Assembly: GCA_025352145.1 (NCBI GenBank)
Contig: JANXTY010000061.1
Span: forward strand, 1-64,000
Reading direction: 5' to 3'
Source: Oxalobacteraceae bacterium
GTDB taxonomy: Bacteria > Pseudomonadota > Gammaproteobacteria > Burkholderiales > Burkholderiaceae_D
DNA length: 64,000 nucleotides
Part shown: piece by piece, positions 17,820 through 28,622 of the stretch
Numbering within the stretch: position 1 is the stretch's first letter
How the letters are laid out: the number at the start of each line of letters is the position of its first letter
The notes under the pieces: generated by a model
Database searches by the model: none
The model's input: only the letters and a program-made list of their open reading frames with translations
Told to the model about the DNA's origin: nothing
Program-made: the position numbers and the translations under genes

Positions 17820-20800
17820 TTAGACCAACACACGTTCAATGCCGCCATTGTTGGCACGGGCTACGTACTCCGGCAACCAATTTTCGCCCAAGATATGTTT
17901 CGCCATTTCAACAACAATGTAGTCAGCCGTGGTTTCGGAGTCATCGTTAAAACGATTCAATCCTTGCATACAAGCCGGGCAGGAAGTGAGAATTTTGACC
18001 TCGCCCTCAAATCCATCGGCACGCAATTTATCGGCGCCCTTGATCATTTCTTCTTCTTTACGGAAACGAATCTGAGTCGAAATATCCGGGCGCGATGCGG
18101 CTAGTGTTCCAGCTTCACCACAACAGCGATCATTTTTTTCGATCTTGACGTTGTCGGTGGTGCTAATAAGTGCATTGACCGTCTTCAAAGGATCTTGCAA
18201 CTTCATCGGTGTGTGGCAAGGGTCGTGATACATGTAGCGGGTGCCGCTCACGGCGGCCAGCTTGACATTTTTCTCCATCAAAAATTCATGGATGTCGATG
18301 ATGCGGCAGCCGGGGAAAATTTTATCGAATTGGTAGGTTGCCAGCTGGTCATAGCATGTACCGCAAGAAACGACGACAGTCTTGATGTCCAGATAATTGA
18401 GCGTGTTCGCCATGCGATGAAACAGAACCCGATTGTCGGTAATGATTTTTTCGGCTTTGTCGTATTGTCCTGCACTGCGCTGGGGGTAACCGCAACACAA
18501 ATAGCCTGGAGGCAGCACGGTCTGCACGCCGACATTCCAGAGCATGGCTTGGGTAGCTAATCCAACTTGTGAAAACAGGCGTTCAGAACCACAGCCTGGA
18601 AAATAGAAAACGGATTCTGTATCGGCGGTCGTGGTTTTGGGATCACGGATGAGGGGAACAATTTTGTCGTCTTCAATATCGAGCAAGGCGCGTGCAGTTT
18701 TTTTCGGCAAATTGCCCGGCATCTTTTTGTTAATGAAGTGAATGACCTGTTCTTTGATCGGTGGTTTACCGAGCGATGCTGGCGGTGCTTTGGTTTGTTT
18801 CTTGGCGAATTTTTTCAGCACTTCGTGCCCTAGGCGCTGTGCCTTAAAAACTACGCCAGTCATGATCTGGCGCGTAGCATTGATGGTCGCAGGGTCCTTG
18901 GCATTTAGAAAAAACATGGCTGCACTAGTGTAGGGGTTGAACGATTTTTTCCCCATCTTGCGCAAAAGGTTTCGCATGTTCATTGACACATCGCCGAAAT
19001 CGATATCGACCGGACAGGGCGTTAAACATTTATGGCATACAGTGCAATGAGCAGCCACATCTTCGAACTCTTCCCAGTGTTTGATCGAGATGCCACGGCG
19101 CGTTTGTTCCTCATACAGAAAGGCTTCCACCAGCAACGATGTCGCTAGAATTTTGTTGCGCGGTGAATAGAGCAAGTTGGCACGGGGCACATGGGTGGCG
19201 CATACCGGTTTACATTTGCCGCAACGCAGACAATCTTTAATACTGTGAGCAATGTCGCCAATATCACTTTGCTGCATGATGAGTGACTCGTGGCCCATTA
19301 AACCGAACGATGGCGTATAGGCGTTGCGCAGGTCGGCTCCCAAGCCTTCCAGATTGAGCAATTTACCTTTGTTAAAACGACCTTCAGGGTCGATACGTTT
19401 TTTATAAGCACGAAATTCGCCGATTTCTTCTTCAGTCAAATATTCAAGTTTGGTAATTCCAATTCCATGCTCTCCCGAGATTACGCCATCAAGTGAACGC
19501 GCCAACGTCATGATGCGTGCCACTGCGGCATGGGCATCTTGCAGCATTGGGTAATTGTCGGAATTGACGGGAATATTTGTGTGTACATTGCCGTCGCCAG
19601 CATGCATATGCAGCGCGACAAACACGCGGCTGCGCAACACCCGTTTGTGGATCGCCGTGCATTCTTCCAGAATCAGCCTGAATGCCCCGCCACTAAAAAT
19701 TTGGCGTAGTTGCGCACGGATTTCATGTTTCCATGACACGCGCACTGTACGGTCTTGCAGCACATCGAATACTGTTGCATCCGGCTGCGTTTGTAACCGC
19801 TCCTCAAAAATCGGGTCTAATTTCCCCAATCCCAATGTGTATAGTGCTTCTTTTGCCTGGGCCAGTGGCGTATCGATTTCTCTCAACAAATAAGTCCAGC
19901 GCGCATGGGTGGTGGTGAGCAACTGATCCACTTGTGCCGCGCGGTCTTCCAGCATTTCTGCATCGGGAATATCGTCGCCAGCGGCATCCTCACTTTTTCC
20001 CACGGGTAGATTACCAGCAGCAAAATAAGCGCGTAACTGATCCATCAATTCGAGCTTGTTCTTAATCGACAGTTCGATGTTGATATGCTCGATGCCATCG
20101 GTGTATTCGCCCATGCGATTGAGCGGAATCACCACATCTTCGTTGATTTTGAAAGCATTAGTATGCTTGGCAATAGCGGCAGTGCGGGCGCGGTCGAGCC
20201 AGAATTTTTTGCGTGCTTCGGGACTGACGGCGACAAAGCCTTCGCCGACGCGGGTGTTGGCGATGCGTACTACTTCGGATGCGGCTTGTGCAACGGCATT
20301 TTCATCGTCGCCGACGATGTCGCCGAACAGCGCCATCTTTGGCAAGACGCCGCGTTTGGATTTGGTCGCATAGCCGACTGCGCGCAGATAACGCTCGTCC
20401 AGATGCTCCAGTCCCGCCAGAATCGCACCACCTTTTTTAGTCTCAGCGTCGAGGTAATCCTTGATCTCGACAATCGACGGAATTGCATCGCGTGCCTGCC
20501 CGAAGAATTCCAGGCAAACCGTGCGTGTAAATTTTGGCATCTTGTGCAGAATCCAGCGAGCTGATGTAATCAAACCATCACAGCCTTCTTTTTGAATCCC
20601 TGGTAATCCAGCGAGGAATTTATCTGTAACATCCTTGCCCAACCCTTCTTTGCGAAACTTGCGGCCGGGGATTTCGAGGATCTCGGTTTTAAATGGTTGC
20701 GTAGGCAGCCTCGTTTTTCCATTAGGCTGTGGATGCGTCCACTCCAGCTTGAACTTGGCGACCGGCGCATCGTGGATCTTGCCCAGGTTGTGCTCTAATC

Positions 20801-21842
20801 GTGTGACCTCCAGCCAGTCACCGTTTGGATCGACCATGCGCCACGAAGCGAGATTGTCAAGCGCGGTGCCCCATAACACGGCTTTTTTGCCACCCGCATT
20901 CATTGCTACATTGCCGCCGATGCAGGATGCTTCAGCGGAGGTTGGATCGACTGCAAATACGAAGCCAGCTTTTTCGGCTGCATCCGAGACGCGCTTCGTC
21001 ACTACACCTGCACCCGAATAAATAGTCGCATATTCACGATCTACACCTGGCAACATGGTCATTTCGACTGCGCCGAGTTGTTCCAGTTTTTCCGTATTGA
21101 TAACGGCCGACAAAGGCGTCAGGGGAATCGCGCCGCCGGTATAACCGGTTCCGCCTCCGCGTGGAATGATGGTTAGGCCTAGTTCGATACAAGCTTTGAC
21201 CAGACCGGCCATTTCATCTTCGGAATCAGGCGTGAGTACGACAAACGGATATTCAACTCGCCAGTCGGTCGCGTCCGTCACATGTGATACGCGGGACAGG
21301 CCGTCGAACTTGATATTGTCTTTGGCAGTGTAGCGGCCAAGTACTTTGTTAGCACGTTTGCGCAAATCGTAAGTGCTACGGAATTGTTCGCCAAAACTGG
21401 CCACCGCTTTTCTGGCGGCGTGCAGCAAGGCTTCCACGCTGGTACTGCGTGTCTTAGCTTCTTCAATCGAGGTCGGATCAATGCTGTCGGCGACATCTGT
21501 GGTGATGCGACGTTTATCCACTTCTGCCAAGCGATGGTTGAGCGCATCGATTAGGTTTTGACGTCGCTTTGGGTTGTCGAGCATGTCGTCCTGCAAATAC
21601 GGGTTGCGTTGCATTACCCAAATGTCGCCGAGTACTTCATACAACATGCGGGCAGAACGGCCGGTTTGGCGCGCTCCGCGCAAGGTATCGAGTAGTGTCC
21701 AGGCTTTTTCGCCGAGTAGACGAATCACGATCTCGCGATCGGAGAACGAGGTGTAGTTGTAAGGAATTTCTCGCAATCGTGTTGGGGGCGCGCCAACAGG
21801 CGTCTCGGAAAGCAGGGCTTGAATTTGTGCGGGAGCGTTCAT
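17820..21842 (-). CDS. Large FAD-linked oxidase with two 4Fe-4S clusters and CCG domains (DUF3683 type)
   Basis: 1340 residues. In order: an N-terminal DUF3683-like region (about 1-180); a PCMH-type FAD-binding domain (about 195-345, with [16 protein letters not shown]); the FAD-oxidase C-terminal domain with [15 protein letters not shown] (745-759) and [13 protein letters not shown] (790-802); two 4Fe-4S motifs, C871/C874/C877/C881 and C933/C936/C939/C943; and two CCG (heterodisulfide reductase-like) modules with C1084, C1116-1117, C1160/C1163, C1209, C1240-1241 and C1288/C1291. It resembles a fusion of GlcD-like and GlcF/LutA-like proteins, so oxidation of a 2-hydroxy acid such as D-lactate with electrons to quinone is likely; the substrate is not proven. 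Confidence 0.88.
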   Translation of the reverse strand: MNAPAQIQALLSETPVGAPPTRLREIPYNYTSFSDREIVIRLLGEKAWTLLDTLRGARQTGRSARMLYEVLGDIWVMQRNPYLQDDMLDNPKRRQNLIDALNHRLAEVDKRRITTDVADSIDPTSIEEAKTRSTSVEALLHAARKAVASFGEQFRSTYDLRKRANKVLGRYTAKDNIKFDGLSRVSHVTDATDWRVEYPFVVLTPDSEDEMAGLVKACIELGLTIIPRGGGTGYTGGAIPLTPLSAVINTEKLEQLGAVEMTMLPGVDREYATIYSGAGVVTKRVSDAAEKAGFVFAVDPTSAEASCIGGNVAMNAGGKKAVLWGTALDNLASWRMVDPNGDWLEVTRLEHNLGKIHDAPVAKFKLEWTHPQPNGKTRLPTQPFKTEILEIPGRKFRKEGLGKDVTDKFLAGLPGIQKEGCDGLITSARWILHKMPKFTRTVCLEFFGQARDAIPSIVEIKDYLDAETKKGGAILAGLEHLDERYLRAVGYATKSKRGVLPKMALFGDIVGDDENAVAQAASEVVRIANTRVGEGFVAVSPEARKKFWLDRARTAAIAKHTNAFKINEDVVIPLNRMGEYTDGIEHINIELSIKNKLELMDQLRAYFAAGNLPVGKSEDAAGDDIPDAEMLEDRAAQVDQLLTTTHARWTYLLREIDTPLAQAKEALYTLGLGKLDPIFEERLQTQPDATVFDVLQDRTVRVSWKHEIRAQLRQIFSGGAFRLILEECTAIHKRVLRSRVFVALHMHAGDGNVHTNIPVNSDNYPMLQDAHAAVARIMTLARSLDGVISGEHGIGITKLEYLTEEEIGEFRAYKKRIDPEGRFNKGKLLNLEGLGADLRNAYTPSFGLMGHESLIMQQSDIGDIAHSIKDCLRCGKCKPVCATHVPRANLLYSPRNKILATSLLVEAFLYEEQTRRGISIKHWEEFEDVAAHCTVCHKCLTPCPVDIDFGDVSMNMRNLLRKMGKKSFNPYTSAAMFFLNAKDPATINATRQIMTGVVFKAQRLGHEVLKKFAKKQTKAPPASLGKPPIKEQVIHFINKKMPGNLPKKTARALLDIEDDKIVPLIRDPKTTTADTESVFYFPGCGSERLFSQVGLATQAMLWNVGVQTVLPPGYLCCGYPQRSAGQYDKAEKIITDNRVLFHRMANTLNYLDIKTVVVSCGTCYDQLATYQFDKIFPGCRIIDIHEFLMEKNVKLAAVSGTRYMYHDPCHTPMKLQDPLKTVNALISTTDNVKIEKNDRCCGEAGTLAASRPDISTQIRFRKEEEMIKGADKLRADGFEGEVKILTSCPACMQGLNRFNDDSETTADYIVVEMAKHILGENWLPEYVARANNGGIERVLV

Positions 21843-21997
21843 TGGCGTACTGTTTGAGTTGATGCATCAAAGTTGAAGCGGGACTCATTTGCAGAAGTGC
21901 CACTTAAACCATAAAGCATCATTTTATCGTATTGCGTTGCACCACGCGGCATGGCTTTGTAGTGCGTTCATTGTAAATTGGAGTAGTGTCGAATTTT

Positions 21998-22489
21998 TTA
22001 AGAAAACGACACGGCAATCTGACGCCAAAACCCCTTTGGTATGCTCAACAGCAAGGTCGTTATTGCAACGTAGCGAACAAATTTCCCGATTGCCATGTAA
22101 ATGGTGCAGGGCCAAAAGGGTAATTTTAACCAGCCTGCTAAGCTGCATAAGGGGTCACCAATGATGGGTAGCCAAGCGAATAGCATTGTTTTCGATCCGA
22201 AGCGTGTGAGCCAGGTAAACCAACGACTTTCTCGCTCCTTTGCAAAGGCTACTTTAGCGCCGTAACCCATCCAATAATTGAGGGCGCCACCCAATGTGTT
22301 CCCCAAAGTGGCAACTAAAATGACGGGCCAAAACAAGGCTTCGTTGGTTTTAATGAGGGCAAACACCGCTGGTTCCGATCCCATTGGCACTAGCGTTGCT
22401 GAGATAAAACTGATGATGAAAATGGCGGTTAGGCTGACTTTGGGAGCCGCTATTGCTGCGAGCAACCAATGGATTGCGAATTCAATCAT
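21998..22489 (-). CDS. YqaA-family (VTT domain) inner membrane protein
   Basis: 163 residues with several hydrophobic segments (FAIHWLLAAIAAP, AIFIISFISATLVPMGSEP, FWPVILVATLGNTLGGALNYWMG). The pattern SATLVPMGSEP and GNTLGGALNYWMGYG matches YqaA, a short member of the VTT/SNARE-associated (DedA-related) superfamily. Molecular function is unknown; DedA relatives flip lipids. Divergent from ilvA, with 67 nt between starts. Confidence 0.85.
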   Translation of the reverse strand: MIEFAIHWLLAAIAAPKVSLTAIFIISFISATLVPMGSEPAVFALIKTNEALFWPVILVATLGNTLGGALNYWMGYGAKVAFAKERESRWFTWLTRFGSKTMLFAWLPIIGDPLCSLAGWLKLPFWPCTIYMAIGKFVRYVAITTLLLSIPKGFWRQIAVSFS

Positions 22490-22522
22490 GGAGACTTAAA
22501 GTACCTGAGGAAAAACGTCCAT

Positions 22523-22528
22523 TATAAT
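22523..22528 (+). promoter_or_regulatory. Candidate -10 element for ilvA
   Basis: A perfect TATAAT lies 28 nt before the ilvA ATG in the short divergent spacer. No convincing -35 hexamer stands at 16-18 nt upstream, so the call rests on the -10 only. Confidence 0.4.
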
Positions 22529-22556
22529 GATCCGCACCTAACGTCCTTTTAATTTT

Positions 22557-24083
22557 ATGACCCCCGACTACCTCAAGAAAATCCTCACCGCCCGTGTATA
22601 CGATGTGGCGAGTGAAACACCCTTGGAACTGGCTTTAAATCTGTCTGAACGGATGGATAATCAGATTTATCTCAAGCGCGAAGATACCCAAAGCGTGTTC
22701 AGCTTTAAGCTGCGCGGTGCTTACAACAAGATGGCGCACCTGACCCCGGCCCAGCTAAAGCGTGGTGTCATTTGTGCCTCGGCCGGCAATCATGCACAAG
22801 GTGTGGCATTGTCTGCGAGAAAATTGGGATGTCGAGCGGTGATAGTTATGCCTACTACGACACCGCCGGTAAAGATAGATGCAGTTAAGGCGCGTGGAGG
22901 TGAAGTCGTTTTATTTGGTGATTCCTATACGGATGCTTATAACCATGCTCTCACACTGGAGAAAAAAGAAAAACTGACATTCGTTCATCCCTTTGATGAT
23001 CCAGATGTGATAGCCGGTCAAGGCACTATCGGCATGGAAATCCTACGCCAGCACCAAGAGCCTATTCACGCGATTTTTGTCGCTATCGGTGGCGGAGGGT
23101 TGATTGGAGGCGTGGCCTCCTATGTGAAGCAAATCCGGCCGGATATTAAAATCATTGGTGTTCAATCGACCGACTCCGATGCTATGGCGCGCAGCCTCAA
23201 AGCGGGGCGGCGCATCACCTTGCCTGATGTTGGTTTGTTCTGCGATGGCACCGCGGTGAAGTTGGTAGGAGAAGAAACCTTTCGTTTAGCCAAGATGTAT
23301 GTCGATGAAATTATCTTGGTTGATACCGATGCAGTGTGTGCAGCGATCAAGGATGTGTACCAAGACACACGGAGTATCGTCGAACCTTCCGGCGCATTGG
23401 CCGTTGCTGGTGCCAAGGCGTATATCGAACGCGCACGCCTCGCAAGAAAACCGCTGAAAAATGAAACGCTGATCACTATTGCTTGTGGTGCCAACATGAA
23501 TTTCGACCGTCTGCGTTTTGTAGCAGAGCGCGCTGACATCGGTGAGGCGCGCGAAGCGGTATTTGCCATCACTATTCCCGAAGAGCGCGGCAGCTTCAAA
23601 CGCTTTTGCGAGTTGATCGGTCCCCGCAGTGTGACTGAATTTAATTACCGCATCAATGATCCTAAAGAGGCGCATGTATTTGTTGGAATGCAGATCGCTA
23701 ATCGGGATGAGCCTGAAAAAATCACCAAAAATTTCGTCAAGCACGGCTTCAAAACGCTCGATTTGACTCACGATGAACTAGCCAAATTACATATTCGCCA
23801 TCTTGTCGGTGGCAAGAGCGCGCTGGCTCAGGATGAATTGTTGTACCGATTCGAGTTTCCAGAGCGTCCAGGCGCGCTGATGCGCTTTCTCGACAGCATG
23901 GCACCGAACTGGAATATCAGCCTGTTTCATTACCGCAATCAGGGGGGGGATATAGGTCGGATTTTGGTCGGGCTACAAGTACCCAAAAAAGAAATGAAGG
24001 CATTTCGAGAATTTTTGGCCACCCTGGGATACCGTTATCTGGATGAAAGCGCCAATCCGGTCTATAAACTATTTTTAGGTTGA
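22557..24083 (+). CDS. ilvA: Threonine ammonia-lyase, biosynthetic
   Basis: 508 residues. IlvA deaminates threonine to 2-oxobutanoate, the first committed step to isoleucine. The PLP lysine is K51 in [10 protein letters not shown], and the phosphate-binding glycine loop GGGGLIGG lies at 178-185. Two C-terminal ACT-like regulatory domains (about 325-508) show this is the long, isoleucine-inhibited biosynthetic form, not the short catabolic TdcB. queF follows after 22 nt and may be co-transcribed. Confidence 0.95.
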   Translation: MTPDYLKKILTARVYDVASETPLELALNLSERMDNQIYLKREDTQSVFSFKLRGAYNKMAHLTPAQLKRGVICASAGNHAQGVALSARKLGCRAVIVMPTTTPPVKIDAVKARGGEVVLFGDSYTDAYNHALTLEKKEKLTFVHPFDDPDVIAGQGTIGMEILRQHQEPIHAIFVAIGGGGLIGGVASYVKQIRPDIKIIGVQSTDSDAMARSLKAGRRITLPDVGLFCDGTAVKLVGEETFRLAKMYVDEIILVDTDAVCAAIKDVYQDTRSIVEPSGALAVAGAKAYIERARLARKPLKNETLITIACGANMNFDRLRFVAERADIGEAREAVFAITIPEERGSFKRFCELIGPRSVTEFNYRINDPKEAHVFVGMQIANRDEPEKITKNFVKHGFKTLDLTHDELAKLHIRHLVGGKSALAQDELLYRFEFPERPGALMRFLDSMAPNWNISLFHYRNQGGDIGRILVGLQVPKKEMKAFREFLATLGYRYLDESANPVYKLFLG

Positions 24084-24105
24084 TGGTTTTTGCCATGCAT
24101 TACTG

Positions 24106-24945
24106 ATGATACAACCACTTAACCCAGAATCCTCCGCGCTCGGCAGGCCGACCAACTACCAGTCGCAATACGACCCATCGTTGCTGTTTGCCATTGCGCG
24201 CAAGGATAAACGGGACGAACTCAACATCACTGGCACAATGCCATTTTTCGGCGTCGATATTTGGAATGCGTATGAGTTATCGTGGCTTAATCTGCGGGGC
24301 AAGCCACAAGTGGCGATTGCTACGTTAACGATATCGGCAGATTCCCCCAACATCATAGAGTCCAAGTCATTCAAGCTCTATCTCAATTCATTTAATCAGA
24401 CGCGACTGGTTAATCCTGACGTGTTGCAGGCCTTATTACAAGCCGATTTGTCTGCTCGATTCGGTGCTGCGGCACACATTGTTTTGACACCACAGGAAAG
24501 TTTTTCGACGCTTAAAATGGAGGAGATGGAGGGTCTGTTGTTGGACAGACTCGATGTGGAGATTACGCAATACACGCCCGTCCCGTCTTTGTTGCATGCG
24601 GATTGGACGCAGCCGCCGATAGAAGAGAAATTGGTGTCGCATTTGCTGAAATCAAATTGCCTGGTAACCGCGCAACCCGATTGGGCGAGCGTACAAATAC
24701 ATTATGTCGGCGCGCAAATTGACCAAGAGGGACTGTTGAAGTATTTGATCAGTTTCCGTGAGCACAACGAGTTTCACGAGCAATGCGTGGAGCGGATTTT
24801 CATGGACATATTGCGTGAATGCAAACCACAAAAACTCGCGGTTTATGCGCGTTATACCCGGCGCGGCGGGCTTGATATTAATCCGTGGCGCAGTAATTTT
24901 ACAATGGGACGGGGCCCATCAAATTTACGCAGTGCCAGACAGTAA
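24106..24945 (+). CDS. queF: NADPH-dependent 7-cyano-7-deazaguanine reductase QueF
   Basis: 279 residues, the long (unimodular, E. coli-like) form. QueF reduces the nitrile preQ0 to preQ1 in queuosine synthesis. The catalytic cysteine is C185 in [11 protein letters not shown], with the partner aspartate D192. The family motif [16 protein letters not shown] (about 85-100) binds NADPH. The C-terminal DINPWRSN is conserved. No other queuosine genes are nearby. Confidence 0.95.
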   Translation: MIQPLNPESSALGRPTNYQSQYDPSLLFAIARKDKRDELNITGTMPFFGVDIWNAYELSWLNLRGKPQVAIATLTISADSPNIIESKSFKLYLNSFNQTRLVNPDVLQALLQADLSARFGAAAHIVLTPQESFSTLKMEEMEGLLLDRLDVEITQYTPVPSLLHADWTQPPIEEKLVSHLLKSNCLVTAQPDWASVQIHYVGAQIDQEGLLKYLISFREHNEFHEQCVERIFMDILRECKPQKLAVYARYTRRGGLDINPWRSNFTMGRGPSNLRSARQ

Positions 24946-25011
24946 CCTTTATTTTGCAGTACCGGGAAGGGCTAGTAACTTTTTTATGTGAGAGTTTATT
25001 GCGATTTTTAT

Positions 25012-25047
25012 TTACGTATGACGTAAGGCCGTAAAGAGGCCTATAAT
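25012..25047 (+). promoter_or_regulatory. Predicted ptsN promoter with overlapping palindrome
   Basis: TATAAT (25042-25047) is preceded by an 18-nt spacer and ATGACG (25018-25023, four of six consensus bases). A perfect inverted repeat TTACGT-ATG-ACGTAA (25012-25026) covers the -35 element, a good position for a repressor or activator. The start of ptsN is 58 nt downstream of the -10. Confidence 0.5.
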
Positions 25048-25105
25048 TCGCAACGGAAGCTTCTGTTGTGCGACGCACCATTATTTGCTGTCTCCTATTG
25101 TATTC

Positions 25106-25585
25106 ATGACCAATCTCGCCAAAATATTATCTCCTAATAACGTCGCCTTGGGTCTCGATGTGTCCAGCAAGAAGCGTGCTTTTGAGCAAGCCGGGCTCCT
25201 ATTTGAAAATAATTCCGGTATTGCACGCGCATCCGTATCCGACAATTTGTTCGCACGTGAGCGCATGGGATCGACGGGACTTGGACATGGCGTTGCCGTT
25301 CCGCATGGCAGAATTAAGGGCTTGAAAGCGCCATTGGCCGCTTTTGTGCGACTTTCCGATCCTATTCCTTTTGAGTCCCCAGATGGGCAACCGGTCAAGT
25401 TACTCGTTTTCCTTTTGATTCCTGACAATGTGACGCAGCAGCATTTGGAAATTTTGTCTGAGATCGCTGAAATGTTTTCGGATGACACATTCCGCAATGC
25501 CATCACAGATGACCCCGATCCGGCGTCTGTTTACAGTCGCATCGTTACGTGGCAACCAAACTTGCATGGTGCTCATTTATCCTGA
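25106..25585 (+). CDS. ptsN: PTS IIA-like nitrogen regulatory protein PtsN
   Basis: 159 residues from the ATG at 25106 (MTNLAKILSPNNVALGLDVS); a TTG 21 nt upstream is less likely. EIIA-Ntr domain with the phospho-accepting histidine H67 in GLGHGVAVPHGR. PtsN receives phosphate from NPr in the nitrogen PTS and regulates potassium transport and other targets when unphosphorylated. It starts a ptsN-hprK-rapZ unit. In related bacteria it follows hpf; here hpf is more than 32 kb away on the other strand. Confidence 0.94.
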   Translation: MTNLAKILSPNNVALGLDVSSKKRAFEQAGLLFENNSGIARASVSDNLFARERMGSTGLGHGVAVPHGRIKGLKAPLAAFVRLSDPIPFESPDGQPVKLLVFLLIPDNVTQQHLEILSEIAEMFSDDTFRNAITDDPDPASVYSRIVTWQPNLHGAHLS

Positions 25586-25606
25586 CACCGTACACTTAAC
25601 TTTCCT

Positions 25607-26548
25607 ATGCCCTCATCACCGACGCCGCTGACCATACAACGACTTTACGACGACAATCGTGAGGCAATGCAGCTGGCTTGGTTTGCCGGTTCTTCTGGCG
25701 GCGGGCGACTCATTTCTGGAGACACAGCGTCAGCCGCCGACCAAGTAGGACATTTGAACTTGATTCATCCCGGACGCATTCAGGTATTCGGGCATCAGGA
25801 AATTCACTATTATCAGCGACTGAAGCCAGCATCGCGCAAGTCTCATATTGAAGAGTTGGTAGGCGGACATCCACCCGCCTTCGTTATTGCTCAAGGTCTC
25901 GATGCGCCCGCTGATATTTTGGCCATCTGCGAAGAGAAAAATCTTCCCTTATTCTCGACGCCGCTCCCAGCAGCTGAAGTGATCGATTATCTACGCGTAT
26001 ATTTATCGAAAAAATTAGCCCAAAGCGTCATTATGCATGGGGTTTTTATGGATGTACTCGGTGTCGGGGTATTGATTACGGGGGAGTCTGGTTTGGGCAA
26101 GAGTGAGCTGGGTTTGGAGTTGATTTCGCGCAGTCACGGCCTAGTGGCTGACGACGCAGTCGAATTTTCACGCATTGCGCCCAATATGATCGAAGGGCGG
26201 TGTCCGACACTGTTACAAAATTTGCTCGAAGTGCGTGGTTTGGGATTGTTGGACATTAAAGCTATCTTTGGCGAGACTGCAGTGCGTCGCAAAATGCGCT
26301 TGAAGTTGATCGTGCACCTGGTACGCCGCAGTGCATTGGAGGAGGAGCTTGAACGATTGCCGTTTCATTATCCGATCGAAGAAGTACTTGGCTTGGCGAT
26401 CCGCAAAGTGGTAATTCCTGTTGCAGCCGGACGTAACATTGCTGTGCTGCTGGAAGCTGCTGTGCGCAATACAATTTTACAACTACGCGGAATTGATACT
26501 TTGCAAGAATTCGTCGAGCGACAACGGCTGGCGATGAGCGGAGATTAA
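25607..26548 (+). CDS. hprK: HPr kinase/phosphorylase
   Basis: 313 residues. The N-terminal DRTGG-like domain (about 1-125) is followed by the kinase/phosphorylase domain with Walker [10 protein letters not shown] and the HprK signature [14 protein letters not shown]. It phosphorylates the serine of HPr/NPr and reverses the reaction with phosphate. It lies between ptsN (21 nt) and rapZ (53 nt). Confidence 0.95.
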   Translation: MPSSPTPLTIQRLYDDNREAMQLAWFAGSSGGGRLISGDTASAADQVGHLNLIHPGRIQVFGHQEIHYYQRLKPASRKSHIEELVGGHPPAFVIAQGLDAPADILAICEEKNLPLFSTPLPAAEVIDYLRVYLSKKLAQSVIMHGVFMDVLGVGVLITGESGLGKSELGLELISRSHGLVADDAVEFSRIAPNMIEGRCPTLLQNLLEVRGLGLLDIKAIFGETAVRRKMRLKLIVHLVRRSALEEELERLPFHYPIEEVLGLAIRKVVIPVAAGRNIAVLLEAAVRNTILQLRGIDTLQEFVERQRLAMSGD

Positions 26549-26601
26549 TCGCACGTTTCTTTATCCATCGTTGACTGTATTTTGCCGCATTATTACAGAC
26601 T

Positions 26602-27471
26602 ATGCGTATTGTTCTCATCACAGGTATCTCGGGTTCTGGAAAATCTGTAGCACTCAATGTGCTCGAAGATGCGGGTTATTATTGCGTCGATAATCTACCG
26701 CCCGCTTTGTTGCCCGCACTCGTGACTACGCTGGTAAATGAGGGCACCTTAGCACTTGCGGTTTCTATGGATTCACGCAGCTCGCATTCCCTGGCGGGGC
26801 TGCCGGGGTATGTTGCTACACTCAATGTGCAGGGGCACGATGTCAAAGTGATGTTTTTAACTGCAAATACCCATTCTTTGGTAGCACGTTTTTCTGAAAC
26901 ACGGCGCAGTCATCCGCTTTCACACCGTTTAAATCCCAATCAAAATCCTTCCTCACGTCGTACCTTGATTGAATGCATATTGGAGGAACGAGAGATGCTT
27001 TCCGATATCGAGCGTTTGGGCCATGTGATTGATACTTCCGATCTTAGTGCGAATAAATTACGTGCGTGGATTAAGGAATTGATTGAAATAGAGCGTGCGC
27101 CTCTGACATTATTCTTTGAATCATTTGCATTCAAATTGGGTGTGCCGCTAGATGCAGATTTTGTATTTGATGTTCGCGCCTTACCTAATCCTCATTACGA
27201 CCTCATTTTGCGCCCGCTGAATGGCAAGAATGCCCCCGTCATCGCATTTTTGGAGGCACAGGAAAGCGCGGTTGAGTTGCTCAATGATATCCGTCAATTT
27301 ATCGAAAAATGGTTGCCGTCTTTTAAGGCCGACAACCGTAGTTATTTAACGGTGGCATTGGGTTGCACTGGTGGTCAACACCGATCTGTATATATGGCGG
27401 AGCGGATGGCCGAATATTTTCAGGCAAGTGAGTGTGTCGTACTTCGCCACCGTGAATTGTCGGGACACTAA
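26602..27471 (+). CDS. rapZ: RNase adapter protein RapZ
   Basis: 289 residues. The P-loop [11 protein letters not shown] (about 8-18) and the C-terminal [14 protein letters not shown] (about 253-266) are conserved. RapZ binds small RNAs and directs RNase E to GlmZ-type RNAs in E. coli, sensing glucosamine-6-phosphate. Whether a GlmZ-like RNA exists here cannot be seen. It converges with mutY, 25 nt apart. Confidence 0.94.
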   Translation: MRIVLITGISGSGKSVALNVLEDAGYYCVDNLPPALLPALVTTLVNEGTLALAVSMDSRSSHSLAGLPGYVATLNVQGHDVKVMFLTANTHSLVARFSETRRSHPLSHRLNPNQNPSSRRTLIECILEEREMLSDIERLGHVIDTSDLSANKLRAWIKELIEIERAPLTLFFESFAFKLGVPLDADFVFDVRALPNPHYDLILRPLNGKNAPVIAFLEAQESAVELLNDIRQFIEKWLPSFKADNRSYLTVALGCTGGQHRSVYMAERMAEYFQASECVVLRHRELSGH

Positions 27472-27496
27472 GCGCCGATTTCTCAAATTTGGCCGA

Positions 27497-28621
27497 CTAA
27501 GTATTAAGCAATAGGTTGAGCAACAATTTTTTGACAGGTGCTGGCAAAGGCGCCTTTGGCAAGTCTTCCATATTGATCCAAAGATGGTCGGTCTGACCGG
27601 CAATATCTAGGCGACGCGATAACGTTATTTTAATGGCCGCGATGTACAACTTGAAATGGGTAAATACATGCGTAAATGGGCTGAGGTTCTCCTTGGATGC
27701 TATCACGCCAAATGGCATAAGCGCGCGTTCAACCGCGTGTGGATCGAGTTCGATATTTTGGGCTAGCCCGATTTGCTGTCCACCAAGCTCGGGTAGCGAT
27801 AGCAGTCCACCCCAAATGCCGTGCGGCGGTCGTTTCTGCATTAATACCTGATTGTCTTTAACGATGACTAGCATCGTGACGTGTTTTTCAGAGAGTGCCT
27901 TTTTGGGTTTACGCATCGGCAATTCATGCACACGGTCAGTAGCCAGCGCAACACAACGGGTCATGATGGGGCAGGCTGTGCACGCAGGTTTAGTGCGGGT
28001 GCATAGTGTCGCACCCAGGTCCATCAAACCTTGGGTATAGGTTTCTACACCGTTTTCCGGTAAGAGTGCCTCGGCGCGTTGCCACAGTTGGTCTTCAACC
28101 CGTTTGGCACCAGGATATCCGTCGACACCAAACACGCGAGAAAACACTCGTTTGACGTTGCCATCGAGGATCGCAGCCCGTGTGCCATAAGAGAAGGCGG
28201 CTATGGCAGCTGCAGTAGAACGTCCAATACCCGGCAATTGTATTAACAATGCAGGATCACGTGGAAAGACTGCATCATACTCGGCAACTACGTGTTGTGC
28301 GCACTGATGCAGATTGCGGGCACGTGAGTAGTAACCCAATCCGCTCCAATGCGCCATCACTGCTTCTGACGGTGCTGCGGCAAGTACTTTGAGGGTGGGG
28401 AATCTCTCCAGAAATCGTTGGTAATAGGGAATAACGGCAGCGACTTGAGTCTGCTGAAGCATGATTTCGGAGAGCCAAACACGATAGGCATCCCGGGTTT
28501 TTTGCCACGGTAATGTGTGACGGCCATGTTGTTCTTGCCAGTGAATCACCGCATCGGAAAAAGTGGCATCGGCAAAATTCTCCGTGTTATCGGCATAGCT
28601 TCTATCTACAGCATGTTTCAC
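27497..28621 (-). CDS. mutY: Adenine DNA glycosylase MutY
   Basis: 374 residues. MutY removes adenine mispaired with 8-oxoguanine. Catalytic E52 (EIMLQQTQV) and D153 (AAILDGNVKRV), the helix-hairpin-helix LPGIGRSTAAAI, and the 4Fe-4S ligands C207, C214, C217 and C223 (C-x6-C-x2-C-x5-C) are all present. A C-terminal NUDIX-like 8-oxoG recognition domain starts near residue 245. Its start abuts the dynamin-like gene stop (1 nt gap). Confidence 0.95.
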   Translation of the reverse strand: MKHAVDRSYADNTENFADATFSDAVIHWQEQHGRHTLPWQKTRDAYRVWLSEIMLQQTQVAAVIPYYQRFLERFPTLKVLAAAPSEAVMAHWSGLGYYSRARNLHQCAQHVVAEYDAVFPRDPALLIQLPGIGRSTAAAIAAFSYGTRAAILDGNVKRVFSRVFGVDGYPGAKRVEDQLWQRAEALLPENGVETYTQGLMDLGATLCTRTKPACTACPIMTRCVALATDRVHELPMRKPKKALSEKHVTMLVIVKDNQVLMQKRPPHGIWGGLLSLPELGGQQIGLAQNIELDPHAVERALMPFGVIASKENLSPFTHVFTHFKLYIAAIKITLSRRLDIAGQTDHLWINMEDLPKAPLPAPVKKLLLNLLLNT

Positions 28622-28622
28622 T

